Below are positions 49,747-60,705 of a stretch of 64,000 bases of DNA, piece after piece. Every line of letters starts with the position of its first letter. Position 1 is the first letter of the stretch. Source of the DNA: Anas platyrhynchos. Its lineage: Eukaryota > Chordata > Aves > Anseriformes > Anatidae. The notes beneath the pieces were generated by a model. That model was not told the DNA's origin. It was given only the letters and a program-made list of their open reading frames with translations, and made no database searches. Location: the NCBI RefSeq assembly GCF_047663525.1, contig NC_092589.1, positions 58,089,501 through 58,153,500 of the forward strand, read 5' to 3'. A program made the position numbers and the translations under genes.

Positions 49747-49928
49747 GAAAGGCAAAGCATTGTGATTTGGTGATTGTGTTTTCATTAATAAATTTGACTT
49801 TTTTAAAGAATGAATTCTGGGTTTGGTCCATGTCTTCTTTCCCTAATTATTGAGTAATCAGAAAAACTCTTGCAAGAGGAAAAGAAGCAACCTCTTTTAG
49901 AGGAAACCGTTCATGATTTTCAGTTAGG

Positions 49929-49987
49929 GAGTTGGAACTAGATGTTTTTAAGGTCCCTTCCAATCCAAACCCCTGTGATTCTACGAC
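49929..49987 (+). mobile_element. CR1 LINE 3'-end fragment
   Basis: GTTGGAACTAGATG followed by TTTTTAAGGTCCCTTCCAAT, CCAAACCC and TGTGATTCTACGAC matches the CR1 3' terminus closely, including the decayed ATTCTATG-type end. Plus orientation, strongly 5'-truncated. Divergence looks moderate. Confidence 0.88.
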
Positions 49988-52897
49988 AAGCCGAGCTTTG
50001 CCTGGCTTCTCATGTGGTGGTTGGGATGTTCCCCTCACCTCCCCCTGCCCTTCCTGCAAGTGCCAGGTGCTGGTGGGGCTGCTGGGATGAAGCAGTCACC
50101 TATAGTGTCTGAAGCACCCCATGGCTCCTCGGAGTGGATACCGGGGTCATGATGGTGAAGGGTAATTCCTCTGCTGTCCCTCTCCACCCCCTGCTTTCTG
50201 TAGCCCAAGCCAGTCTCTGTGTTTCCCATTCCAGATGGAGTTACAAATGGTATCCACTCAGAATTGGGTTTTTATTGTCAGCACCTGTGAACAATCAAAG
50301 CTGGTTTGTGCAGATTTGAAATGAAACTTCGGTCTGAAATGGATGTGATTTCAGAACATTTTTTTTTGCAGTCATTATCACTTTTCACCAAGAAATAAAA
50401 AGCTTTATGGTAACTCCTAAATGTGACTCTAGTAACTGCACACAAGAATAAACCTATTGTGTTTTGACAGTTAACATTATTTGGTCCCTTAAAGCCTGGT
50501 GGCATAGATACGGTGTGAGCAGACTCCTGAGACTCCTGCAGTTGTATTATTTTTCATCACCGTATTCTAAAAATTTATTTTAAGAATTTTGGTGAAGAAT
50601 GGATCTCAAGAGTATTTTTAGTTAATATCTCGGAATAGGAAAGTACGTTTTCCTCAGCTTATGGTCACTCAGCTGTGAATGAGCTAGTTATTGAACAGAC
50701 CAACTGAATATGGAGAAAGGAAGAACCCTCCAATCCTTTTATTGCAGCTTCAGAAAAGGCTGTTGCTATCAAGTGCTAGTTTTGAAATCTGGTTTCCAGG
50801 TGTGTAGGAAACAACTTCCTTAGTCTGATGGTTTGATGTGCTTTGCAGCTTTGGCATAAAAACTGTTATTTACTGCTAATGGTGCTACCAAATGGAAACA
50901 GCTTAGACGGCTACATAGAAAGTGCTAACTTGAAATTTAATTGTAAATATACTTATTTCCCCAAAACAGAAATGTTGATTTTCATATTAAATATCCCAAA
51001 CAAACTCATGTCCCTCCACCACCACTCTACCCATTATTACTTGTCTTAGATTTCTTCGGGGGTTTTTGCATGCAAAGGAAATACCAGATTCATACTTTCA
51101 AACAGAAAAAAATATCTATATGTAGCCTCAGAAATCTCTACTTCTATAATACTTTAACTTTTCAATTATAATCAATATTACCTGTTTTTCCCATGCTAGC
51201 ATTAGGGGAAAAGCCCTAAGAGGTTGATGTGCAGGTAAAATGAGAATAGCATAACTATTTTTATGTTTCTGACATCAGTGTCCTGGTTTGTGTAATGTTG
51301 TATGCCACAGTGAGTAAATGCTCCATGCTGTGCTGTCCTCAGTGAACCAAACATCTATTCCAGGACTGCCCCTTGCTTCAAAATTTGTAGAAACCTTTTA
51401 AAAACAATTTTCTTATTTGGGTTTTTGTTTTGTTGCCTCCTTGGAAAGCTGGTAGTCTCTCTATTTTTAATAAACAATATGCCTACACCCCATTAATGTG
51501 TGTTCCTAATAGAATGCACTGGAGTCAGTAAGAGGATTTGTCTGCCTGCTACTTCAAATACTTCAAAAAAACATCAGGCAGCATTGCTACACCAGGGAAC
51601 CTCTGTGTTTGCTTATGTAGTCAGGCACATTCAGTTATCATCACACTTCCTCTTCTGTCCTTTACCTTTCTTCTTTTCTGTTTCCCTGCCCTGAAAAGCA
51701 ATGCATTTTCACCACTGGGAACACTGAGAGCTGTTCCTACCAGACCCTCACTGTTCCTCATCTCCTTCTAACCCCCCAGGCAGCATCTTCACCACCCGTC
51801 TGTCACGTCCCCGCATTCATACCTATTCTGCACGAGGTTTGCTGGGTGCCTTTGTGTTGCAGGAAAACAGGCTTTTGAAAACTCGGTTGGCTTCCAGAGG
51901 CAGTTGCACAAACCAGTCTTGTGCTAGGTCTACTGTACAGGAACTGACAGAACTGACAGCTGTTGGGGAGGAAAAAAAAAAAAGTAAACCATGCCAAAAA
52001 TGCCACTTTCCAGAGGGAGTAGGTTGCCTGTTGTACACGAACAAAGGGGTTTACCGTTCCTTGTTCACACAGCTCCTTGGAGGTTGGGGCTGTGTCCACA
52101 CAATGAGTGCTGAGCCATCCCACAGTATCCTCTGGGGCACAGCCCAGTTGTGGGGCAGCTGCCAGAAGCACCTGGGGACTCCCCAGCCCTTTGGGGCAGG
52201 GAGGAGGGAGGGAGCTGCAAGCTGTGGCTTTGCTTTTCTCCACAGGCTGCAGGCAGCCACCGTGTGGGTGTGGGTCCTGTGGCTCAGACCCCAGCCCCCA
52301 GGCACTTGGGCCATGTGGGCTGCCAGCGAGCATCTGCGTGGGAGAAACGTGAGGGCTCTCTGCAAGGCGGTTAGGCTAAAAATAATGCTCAGTGTTATTT
52401 TTAATAATGTTGTCGTGGATGAAGACAGCGAGGTGGGAGTTAGTAGCCTGGGACATTTCTTCCTCCCGCTTTACAGGATAAACACTGTAAATCCTGGAGT
52501 GTTTGTTTGGCTAGGTAATGCTTTCCAAAAGTATGTCAATGAAGTAGGCATCGGAGTCATAAAATACTTTCCTATATTTAGCTTATAAATATGCAATAGA
52601 AAGTCATTAACTTTTAGACTTCCAAGCACCAAAAGTACTTCTGAAAAGGGACTTGGATGTTGGCATGAGGCAATTTAAAAATACGGATTTTAATAGTGCC
52701 AGGATTGCACGGTCGGTGCTGTGCTGTCGGCAGCGTTCAGGAGGCTCAGCCCCATCTGAGGTCAGCTTGGTTACTGCGAGGGCATGTGGAGGATCCTGAA
52801 ACTTGAAGGGGGCAGGATTACTGGGGGATTAGCACTCGATTGGTTAATTTGGAGGATTATGCTTTTAACAAGATATCGATACTAGAAACCCTGTTAG
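49988..52897 (+). other. Noncoding DNA between two CR1 fragments
   Basis: The longest open frame outside the CpG islands lies here (51839-52588 plus, 249 codons from a TTG; 161 codons from the first ATG at 52103). It overlaps shorter frames on both strands, has an internal A-run giving Lys residues and no recognisable domain. I treat it as chance. The 52.1-52.35 kb part is moderately GC-rich with few CpGs. No RNA gene or other element is recognised. Confidence 0.5.
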
Positions 52898-52975
52898 AGA
52901 GAACTGTGGGATAACTTAGGCTAGAAGGGGTCTCTGGAGGGGGGGCATCTCTCGCCCTTGCCCAAGGCAGGTGTG
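52898..52975 (-). mobile_element. CR1 LINE 3'-end fragment, minus orientation
   Basis: GAACTGTGGGATAACTTAGG, CTAGAAGGGGTCTCTGGAGG and then CCCTTGCCCAAGGCAGG is the reverse complement of a CR1 3' end (consensus order: ATTTAGGTTGGAAGGGACCTCTGGAGGTCATCT...CCTGCTCAAAGCAGG). Orientation is opposite to the other two copies. 5'-truncated and diverged. Confidence 0.82.
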
Positions 52976-53319
52976 TGGCGTTGTGTGTCAACTCACCTGT
53001 GTGTGATTGTGATTTATACAAGAAAGACGAATTATTCAGATGAATTATTCCGATCTTTTTAGGGTAGAAGAGAGGCAAGTGAAACCCGGGGTATTTCACA
53101 AAGCTGGGAATGAAGCTCGTGCTTGAGTGCTGCCAGGCATCGCTTGTATGGGCACCTTCACTGAAAGCAAGCATGGCTCAGGGGTAGCACAAGGGGCTGA
53201 GCACTCCCAAATTCATTTATGCCGCTGTGCTCCTGGCGGGGTGGCAGCCCGAGGGGGGTCGGAAAGCGTGCGGAAGGAGTTGGTGAGCGGCAAAACAGAG
53301 GCTGCCCGGCGCTTTATAG

Positions 53320-53640
53320 GCGGTGGTTCTGTTTAGGCTTAATCCCCGTAATGCCGTGTTAAAATTTACAAAACAGCTTGTAATTGCGGGAGCTGATTTA
53401 AACCAGCTATTTGTGGTTACGTCTGCCGAGGAGACTTCAACTTCAGCGCTCCCCAGCCATCTAATGGCAGCGAATCGACTGCGGGTCTCTTGCAAGAATA
53501 TCTAAATGTAGGCTGTTGAATAATCCCTTTGGGGGCCCTGTAACTATTTTTGTGCCTGGATATGCGTCATCAGTGGGTATTTTCTCTGGTGACTAGCTTA
53601 CATCAGTAGGTCTCCTACCATCCACTCCATCAGCGAGTGC
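53320..53640. promoter_or_regulatory. Repeat-free flank upstream of the second CpG island, candidate conserved element
   Basis: About 320 bp with scattered CpGs, balanced composition and several developmental-type motifs: a CTTTATAGG TATA-like word at 53312, TGTGGTTA (RUNX) at about 53408, TGCGTCATCA (CRE/AP-1-like) at about 53565. No transposon signature. Its position directly before the island fits a proximal promoter or enhancer. Conservation is inferred from appearance only and must be tested by alignment. Confidence 0.4.
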
Positions 53641-53644
53641 CTGA

Positions 53645-53654
53645 TGATTGATGG
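53645..53654 (+). promoter_or_regulatory. PBX-HOX bipartite site (TGATTGATGG)
   Basis: TGATTGATGG matches the PBX-HOX consensus TGATNNATGG exactly and is like the autoregulatory sites of anterior HOX genes. It is the last AT-containing sequence before the island turns GC-pure. A HOX-responsive alternative promoter is an inference. Confidence 0.45.
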
Positions 53655-53735
53655 GAGTCGCGGCCGCCGCCGGGCTTTTAGCCGTGACCTGGCGCCGCGG
53701 ACAGCGGGGATCTCCGGGAGGCCCGGGCAGCGCAG
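53651..53735 (+). other. Possible alternative first exon ending at a GCAG|GTACCG donor
   Basis: A donor-like GCAG|GTACCG places GT at 53736-53737 inside the second island. An ATG at 53651 opens a frame of 28 codons up to it, reading Met-Gly-Val-Ala then Ala/Gly/Leu/Arg-rich, with a weak Kozak context (T at -3, G at +4). The frame could be a short alternative N-terminus, or the exon may be untranslated. The start of the exon is unknown. Without transcript evidence this is only a candidate. Confidence 0.25.
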
Positions 53736-53754
53736 GTACCGCCGCCGGCCGGGG

Positions 53755-53802
53755 CCGGGACAGGGACCGGGACCGGGACCGGGACCGGGACAGGGACAGG
53801 GA
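53755..53802 (+). repeat. CCGGGA/CAGGGA hexamer array, 8 units
   Basis: Eight consecutive hexamers: CCGGGA, CAGGGA, four CCGGGA, then two CAGGGA. Because the unit is six bases, the reading frames give dipeptide repeats (Arg-Asp or Gly-Pro). It has four or more GGG runs with 3-base spacers, so quadruplex formation on the plus strand is possible. It lies 20 bp after the candidate donor. Confidence 0.92.
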
Positions 53803-56800
53803 CGGAGCCGCGGGGACGGCGGCGGCGGTGCGGGGCCGCCGGGGATGCTCCCGCCGGGGGCGCGCGTCCCGGCGGGGGGAGCGCGGGCGCGACGCCGGGG
53901 ACGCGCCCGGCACGGCTCGGCTCGGTCCCCGGGGCGGCAGGACGCCCCGCATCCCCTTGTCCTCCTCCGCCCCGGGGTCTGAGGAGGGGAAGGGGCTGCG
54001 GGACCGGCGCCAGGTGGCCGGGAGAGGTCCCCCCGGGAGGTGCCGGGCACCCTGCGGCAGCCCCGGGGCCGGGCACCGTGTCATTTCGTCTTCTTTTTCT
54101 CCTGTTCTTCCAGTCTCTTCCGGGCTTAGTGCTTTTGGTACGGCTGTGATGGGAAGGACAAGGTCAGCTCTTTGTGAACTCTAGCTCAGAAGTCTCTCCG
54201 CTCCTTCTCCTGGCAACCGGGGAACGAAATGACAGACGTGGATGCTCTCGGTGCGACCGATGGTTAAAAAAGTCCTTACTGCTGTTTATCGCGCGGCAGT
54301 GTTTGGCTGAGGGAGGATAGTGGCCGGATCAGGATTCCTCCTCACCACTTCTTCCTGTTGGCAGGTGGCCCTCTCCGCAGAGCCTGCGGTTTCAAAGCCT
54401 CCCGCTGCTCTTACGCGTCTCGGTGCCCACCGTCGTTTTTCACTCAGGTGACGACGCGGTGCGCCTCGTGCGGGATGCTGAGACTTGCAAACTTGGAGAG
54501 GGAAGAGGGGAGCTTCGTTTAACTCGCCTGCCTGTCTCCTCCTCCCCGTGCACTACCCCAGCGGTCGCAGTTAATGAATGAAACCAGACTTCCTGTACGA
54601 GCCACTTAACCAAAGTCTGTGCGTTTGTTGACACAGTGCTTATGTAAAGCTGCCTCCAAGAGCAATGTATGTGCTGCTGTGGCACGGATGCCTTCGCTCT
54701 GTGGGATGCAGGTTACCTACATACCTTTCCATTCCCTGCAGACAGATGCCCGATGCAACATAGGAGCTGGGTCTGAATCAAGTTTCCCGATCTGCTCTCC
54801 GGCTAGTCAAGTGTTGGTTAAGAGCTGTGTCCAACAGAGGTTGTAGGAAGAGAAGCAGCAACTAAAAAGAAAGTCAAGAGAGAGGAGGGAATTAAGAGGT
54901 TTTCATTGAATTGCCATTTATGGGTATACCCTTTCTTTGTTTCTATATAATATTTTTTATAGTCACTTCAGTAAGACTTTGTGATTCATGACAAACTGGT
55001 TATATAATTCAAAAGCTGTAAAAGCTTCTGTGCAAAAAGCTTGATGAGTCTGGACTCATTTGCACTGCAATTTGTTGACTTTTCCTGGGGTACCGTGCTT
55101 AGGAAGCATAAACCTTGAGAACCAATTGATGTTGCTTTGGGTATGGTTTGCCACAGCTTTCTAGGAATCATTACGGCCAGCTACACATCAGCATTTTTGG
55201 CAAATATTGACCTCCTTTCCACCCCTTTTACAGGGATTATATGTTAAGAAATGATAATATTTTGGGGTAGTTTTCATTTACAGTGTTTGTGCAACAGCTT
55301 GGCGTCGCCAAGTTTCTAGAAAGACTCCACAGACCTTCAGACTAGTTCAGACCAGGTGATAGTTTGCTGGGAAAAAGTGTTCTCAGGTTGCCCGTTGGTT
55401 CCTGGTGCTCAGCACTGGGGCTGCGTGCACGGCTGAGGGATGAAGTCCAAGTGGACGTGTGCCAGCGTTTGTTGGTGCCTCCCTGTGTGCTGGGACGGGG
55501 ATGTCATGCCAGGGACAAACAGCAATTGAGGTGATCACCCGGTGGTGAGCTCATGCCAGGTGGATGTCCAGGTCCACACGCCCACACCCTGTTGACTTAG
55601 GTGAGTAAACGCAGGCACGGAGTTCTGCTTGCACAGCCTTAATTGAGGAGTGATGACTGCGGTGGCAAAAGCCTTGTTTTTCCGGAAGAGCCTTCGCCTG
55701 TTCAGTAGCCGCCTTTCAGATCTTGTTGGTCACCCTGGACAATGGCTCACCAGATATTTCATCTGGGGAGTTAAAATAACTAGGTGTCATGAGCAGGGAG
55801 CAGTGCAGGTTCAGTGGAAGTCCAGACATCCACTGCTGGATCTCCCAGTAACTCTGTAATAAGCCTCTCTTTCCCCCAGCAAAGTGCATTGGGGTTTCAG
55901 CATGCATTCCATTCCCAACAGGCATGGGGTTTCAATTACCTTACTTTGGAGGTGAAAATGGCAACTGAACCCGATGCGGTAATATCAAGGGCTCCACGCT
56001 GGGATTTTTTGAATGCGCCAGCCAAAGTAAAAGATGCAGTGCAACTCATTTCTCCCCTGCCAACAACATCCGTGACTGCATGCTCTGTACCGCTGCTGTG
56101 CTGTCTGATATTTGGGTTCACCAGCAGTGAATCAATATTTTTATCGTCTTGTGTTCTTTGGACTCTTAATGCCTAAATACTCTTGACAGCAAAGGCGCAC
56201 CCTGGGATGGGAAGAACCGCAAAGCTAATAGGAAGCTCCCTTGTGACAGCGGTATTTTGCGTGAGGAGTGACTGTACGGAGCAGGTGGTGCTGTACAGGC
56301 ATTAGCAAAAACATTGTCGTTTGAGAGACGTTGCTGCAGTGAGCTGGCTGTAAGTTGTAAAAATGCTCTGAAATATGAGGCAAGGTAGTGGTTTCATGGC
56401 TTTGGGGAACATAGTGTCTTTGCAGTGCGTTAGGTCAAATCATCTTATTATAGTCATAAATATTTGGTCTCTGAAGATGGTCTTTCTGTTTCCATAAAGC
56501 CCCATTGATATCATCAGGCCAGTTCCTAGATAGGAGGAAACTCCAGTTTTGGTCCACTTCTGTGGGGAGGGGCTTGAATAGTTTTATTGGTTTGTTTGGG
56601 TTTTGTTTCTTGATTTTCCAGGTGTCATGGAGGAAATACGGGTTAGCTATTGTCTCATTTAGACGTTATTCTGACTGCAGGGAAAAATAAGGGGCTACTC
56701 ATTTTTGATGTTTGTAGTGAGTAGAGTAATAAAGAGCCAAGAGGAAGAAAAGAAGTGAAACCAGGACAGCAGTGAAATTGTACAAGGAAAATACTACATA

Positions 56801-56891
56801 AAGAAAAGTTGGAAAAGCGAAAAAAGAAATTAATGGTATTTCATTTTTGTGGCATCTCATTTTTTAAAATCCAATTGATAAGGTCAATGAA

Positions 56892-56895
<4 letters not shown>

Positions 56896-56920
<25 letters not shown>
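56896..56920 (+). repeat. Poly(T)25
   Basis: A pure run of 25 T without a recognisable retroposon body on either side. Confidence 0.95.
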
Positions 56921-56922
<2 letters not shown>

Positions 56923-58484
56923 GATGTGGTCTGTACAAAACCCTGAATAAATGGAATGAAAGGACTCAGATAACACTTCAATGTTTCCTGAGCACTTGGT
57001 CCACAAGGGCCTTGGTCCTGAAACCTCTGCCCATCTGCTTAGTCCTTCCTCCTGCAAGCGGCCAGTGACTTTCCTAAGACTGTTTGGGATCCAGGACCAG
57101 GCTGTCAGTAGCTTAACAGCTTGGTGAATATTGCCCTGGAATATGATTAGTTTGGAAGAAATACAACCATTGGTTTGGATGTGGGGAAGAGGAAGGAATG
57201 AAGATGTTGCAAGTGAAGTCTGCGTGCTGTGGCGGGCAGAAAGGCACCTCCTTCATGTCGGCAGCCTGGCAGCAACTCCTGTGAACTGTGCCGAAGTCTT
57301 TTCTTTGTGTCTTGCTCTGCTTCCCGGGTATACACAACACAGTAACTCCTGCATGGATTTTTGCACTTGGCAGTATTTCTCTTTAGTGCCACAAAGTGAG
57401 CATTTTTCATGCAGGACCTCACATAGCTCCGCAAGTTGTGTGCTGCCAGTGACTCAGCCCATCTGGTAGCAGCCTGCACAACTCCTACCAGGCGCCGCTC
57501 CTCAGATGCAAAGCCACACGTGAAGCCTGAGATAGCAGCAGGCTAGGGACAGGGTTACTGCGGGTAAAGAAGTCCTGTTCCCAAAGGGGTGGTGAGGGAA
57601 GAAGCTCCCTCCCTGCCAGCTCTGGTTGAAATCTTCCCCATACGGATCCTCGCCCTCCGCAGGAAGATCAGGTTGGCTTGGAAATGAGCTGTAAAAATTG
57701 AGAGAAAGAAATGCCCCACACTGACATCCTCTGGGGCCTTGATAAAGTCAGGACACCTGTCAGCACAGGAGTACTTAAAAAATATCATTGATGGGAGGAA
57801 CTTACATGGTACTGCAAGTCACTAGTAACGTGAATGCAGTACAGGCACTAATTCAAGATTGCTGAAGAGTTTGCCAAGTGTCTTGACTTTGTCCCTTTGC
57901 AGACCGGCCGTTTAGCATTCAGGAGTTTTCCAGAAACTTGTCTTGCCTTTCTCCTCAAGTACAACTGCCAATTGCTACCTACCAGGTTAGAAATAATAGC
58001 GACCAAGTTAAAAAATGAAAAGTCTTCTCCGTAAAGATCAGGTCATGTGCTAATGAAATGCACCTTTCTTTCAGTGGGGACACTGCTGTTTTTTTCATAG
58101 TCTTGATTCTTAACCAAGATCTAACTTCTCATTCCACTGGAAATTTGTTGCTGGCTACTGAGGGAGCAGGGCTGCTGAATCAGAAGATCAGTTGCTCTTT
58201 TTAGTTTTGCATTTTTTACCTTGATTGCTATTAAATTAGATACAGTGATTGTCTATATAGATATAGGTATGACCACCTAAAAGGTTGTAACAGTCTCAAA
58301 GGAGTGAAAAGGTGCAAACAAGCAAAAGGAGTATTAGCTCAAATACTGGGAAAAAAATCATTACGTTGAAGGCCAGTTCTCCTGATGGAAACCAGAAGAG
58401 CTGATGAGTTGGAGTAACTCAAAAGTGACCTGGACGAAACACTGTAAAATATGCCACATAGATTTTTCTTATTTGGGTATGAGA

Positions 58485-58545
58485 TGATCTAATAAACTTT
58501 GTCCATTTCCTTTGTGATCTAATTTCTGGGGTTCTATGATCACTT
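58485..58545 (+). mobile_element. Possible very old CR1 3'-end remnant
   Basis: GATGATCTAAT near 58483, a TTTGTGATCTAATTTC block, and GGGGTTCTATGATC at about 58528-58541 resemble the CR1 terminal region (GATGATCT ... TTCTATGATTC). The central AGGTCCCTTCCAACC block is not clear, so assignment is weak. Confidence 0.3.
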
Positions 58546-60681
58546 TTTAAAAAGGTCATTCTATTGCCTGTATCATTGCAAACCCTCTTCCTGAAATTTT
58601 TTGGCACTTTTCACCAAAAAGGAAGACATTTACAGGAATGCAACATGGTAGTATTTTGAAGAACCCAAACAGATTTCTCCTGGCCCTTTATTGCTGTTGT
58701 TCCAGGGTAAAATTCCCATAATTCTTGATGGGAGTTTTGCATTAAGATTTTATGGTTGCATATACTCACTAGCTACTCTTCTGAGGCCTGAGAGATATCC
58801 ATGCTCTACTCCCACAGTTGCCTTTTTCCAGTTCTTTAAAGCTACACTTGGGCTTTACAGGAAATAATAATCATGCCTACCATACTGTAACTAAAGTATT
58901 CAGACACATGAATCTTTTTCTTGACTTCCTATAAAACTGTCATTTGTAGCTTTATTTTGTTCTGGTTTGACCATAATATAAACAAGAGTTTATTAAAGTG
59001 TTAGTTTTAAGTTGAAGTTCTTTCTTGAGAATGCAAGGTCTCACAAAAATAGTATTGAAACTGCAGGTCAAAAACATGTATTAACAGAAAAATGAATAAT
59101 GAGTCTGTTTTCATATGGATTTTTTAAAAAGTACAGCTTGTAGTTGAACTAAATGTACTATTTCTTCCACTGCAGCCAGGAAGCCCTCATAGACTTTTGA
59201 CAGCGTCGCCAAAAAATTAATGCTTCAGCTGTTTGAAAGATATCAAAAGCTTGTTTGACAATTGTAATCTTTTCCAGGAATTTCCTTTCCCATTTTCCCT
59301 CCCCATAAAAATTGATAACAAGATGCTTGTATGGTAGAAAAGGAAAGTCCGAGGTATGCCATAAAGCATTGTGTATTGCTTCCAGCCTTGCTGGATGAGG
59401 CACAAGATCTCCAGGGCTGGTAGGCCCTAGAGACGTGGAGACGTGGGCACTCCGTTGTTTAAGTAGAATTTGCTCCCAGGATTATCTGCTTGCCAAGACA
59501 GTGCAGATATTTTAGTGTTTTCTAAGCCATTTTTGAGTTTTTATGTAATGTGGCAATAAACAGCAGAACTGTTGGAGGTGGCTGGGTAGGAACTCAAAGC
59601 AGTGACAGAGAAAAGGCGAGGATGGAGGAAGTGAAGAAATCACCGCATGTGTCAACGTCAGTTGACATGGCAGGACCGAAGGCAAGGGAGAGCAGCCCCA
59701 GCCTGGCTTCTCCTGAATTCCTGTCCTCTGTTTCACACTCAGCAAGGTGTGACAAACCGAAATGAGGCACAGCTTGAACTTTTGTTCTGAAGCGTATCAG
59801 AAAGGCACTGGAACGCAGAGTCAAAGGTCAGATCTGTTCCCTTTTCTCTAGCAAATTCCCAAGGCAGCTGTTGATACTACCCTGTCTTTTAAGGCTAACC
59901 TTGAATAGTATTTGTTGGCACACAACATGAAATAAATAGTATTACCATGGCTGTTCTCTGATGATGGAAGGGAGATTCCACGTTGAGAAGGGTGAGGCAG
60001 TCGGGGAGGTTGCCAATAAAAAAGCCACTGTGTTTGCAGAGGGTGCCTGTGCATTCAGCAAATGCCAATTAGAGAAATGTCACTTTATGGGTATGACGGG
60101 TTATTACTGCACAAACACATGTACAATTACACAGTGGGTCAAAAGGGCAGCTAACCTCGCCTCACAGCTATTATTTTAAAGCAAACACAACTATCAGGCA
60201 CACAAATATCAGGGATTGCAGAAGGGGAGCAGTAAAGTAATGAGTGTTTGGAACTGCATGCTAACGAGAAAAAAAAGTGAATGTAACAAGCCCTGGTGCT
60301 GTGGGAGGTATTTTTCACCATGTCTGCACTGCATGGATTGAAATGTCATCCTTACATACTGGAGAAGCAAGCGCTTCCTTCTGTCACTTAAATAAAGTCA
60401 ATATACTGTTGTGTTGTTTTGGAACATGGAAATGGGAAAAGAATATACATTTTTTTAATTACCTGCTTTTATACCAAAATGCTTGTGTTCTGTGTTCCTT
60501 TGTAAACCAGTTTGTGTTTTTCCTTCTGTAGTGTTACAAATACCTTCGTGGATATCCCCTTCTTGCAGCTGTGAGGTAGCACTCTAGCTGACTTCAGTAG
60601 AGGGCAGTCCTGCAAGTAATGTGGTGCAAGACAAGGCCATGAGTGCTCATTACTTGCACTCTAGGTCTCTAGGTATTTTAC

Positions 60682-60705
60682 TTTTTTTTTTTTTTTTTTT
60701 TTTTT
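60682..60705 (+). repeat. Poly(T)24
   Basis: A pure run of 24 T preceded by C and followed by CTCC. The local region 60.66-60.72 kb is T-rich. No retroposon body is visible. Confidence 0.95.

Larger units (their letters stand above)
53640..54075. promoter_or_regulatory. Second CpG island, candidate internal promoter
   Basis: About 430 bp of very high GC with dense CpG, starting abruptly at about 53653 and fading by 54075. A weaker CpG-containing shoulder continues to about 54550 and includes an ETS-type CTTCCGGG at 54118-54125. Large islands inside long introns commonly mark alternative promoters. Overlapping long open frames on both strands are GC artefacts. Confidence 0.8.

Noticed and set aside
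53593..54184. Several 110-180 codon frames on both strands in the second CpG island
   Set aside because: Low-complexity Arg/Pro/Gly translations including the hexamer array. No homology is recognised and the frames are mutually exclusive. Only the short segment up to the donor at 53736 is kept as a candidate exon.
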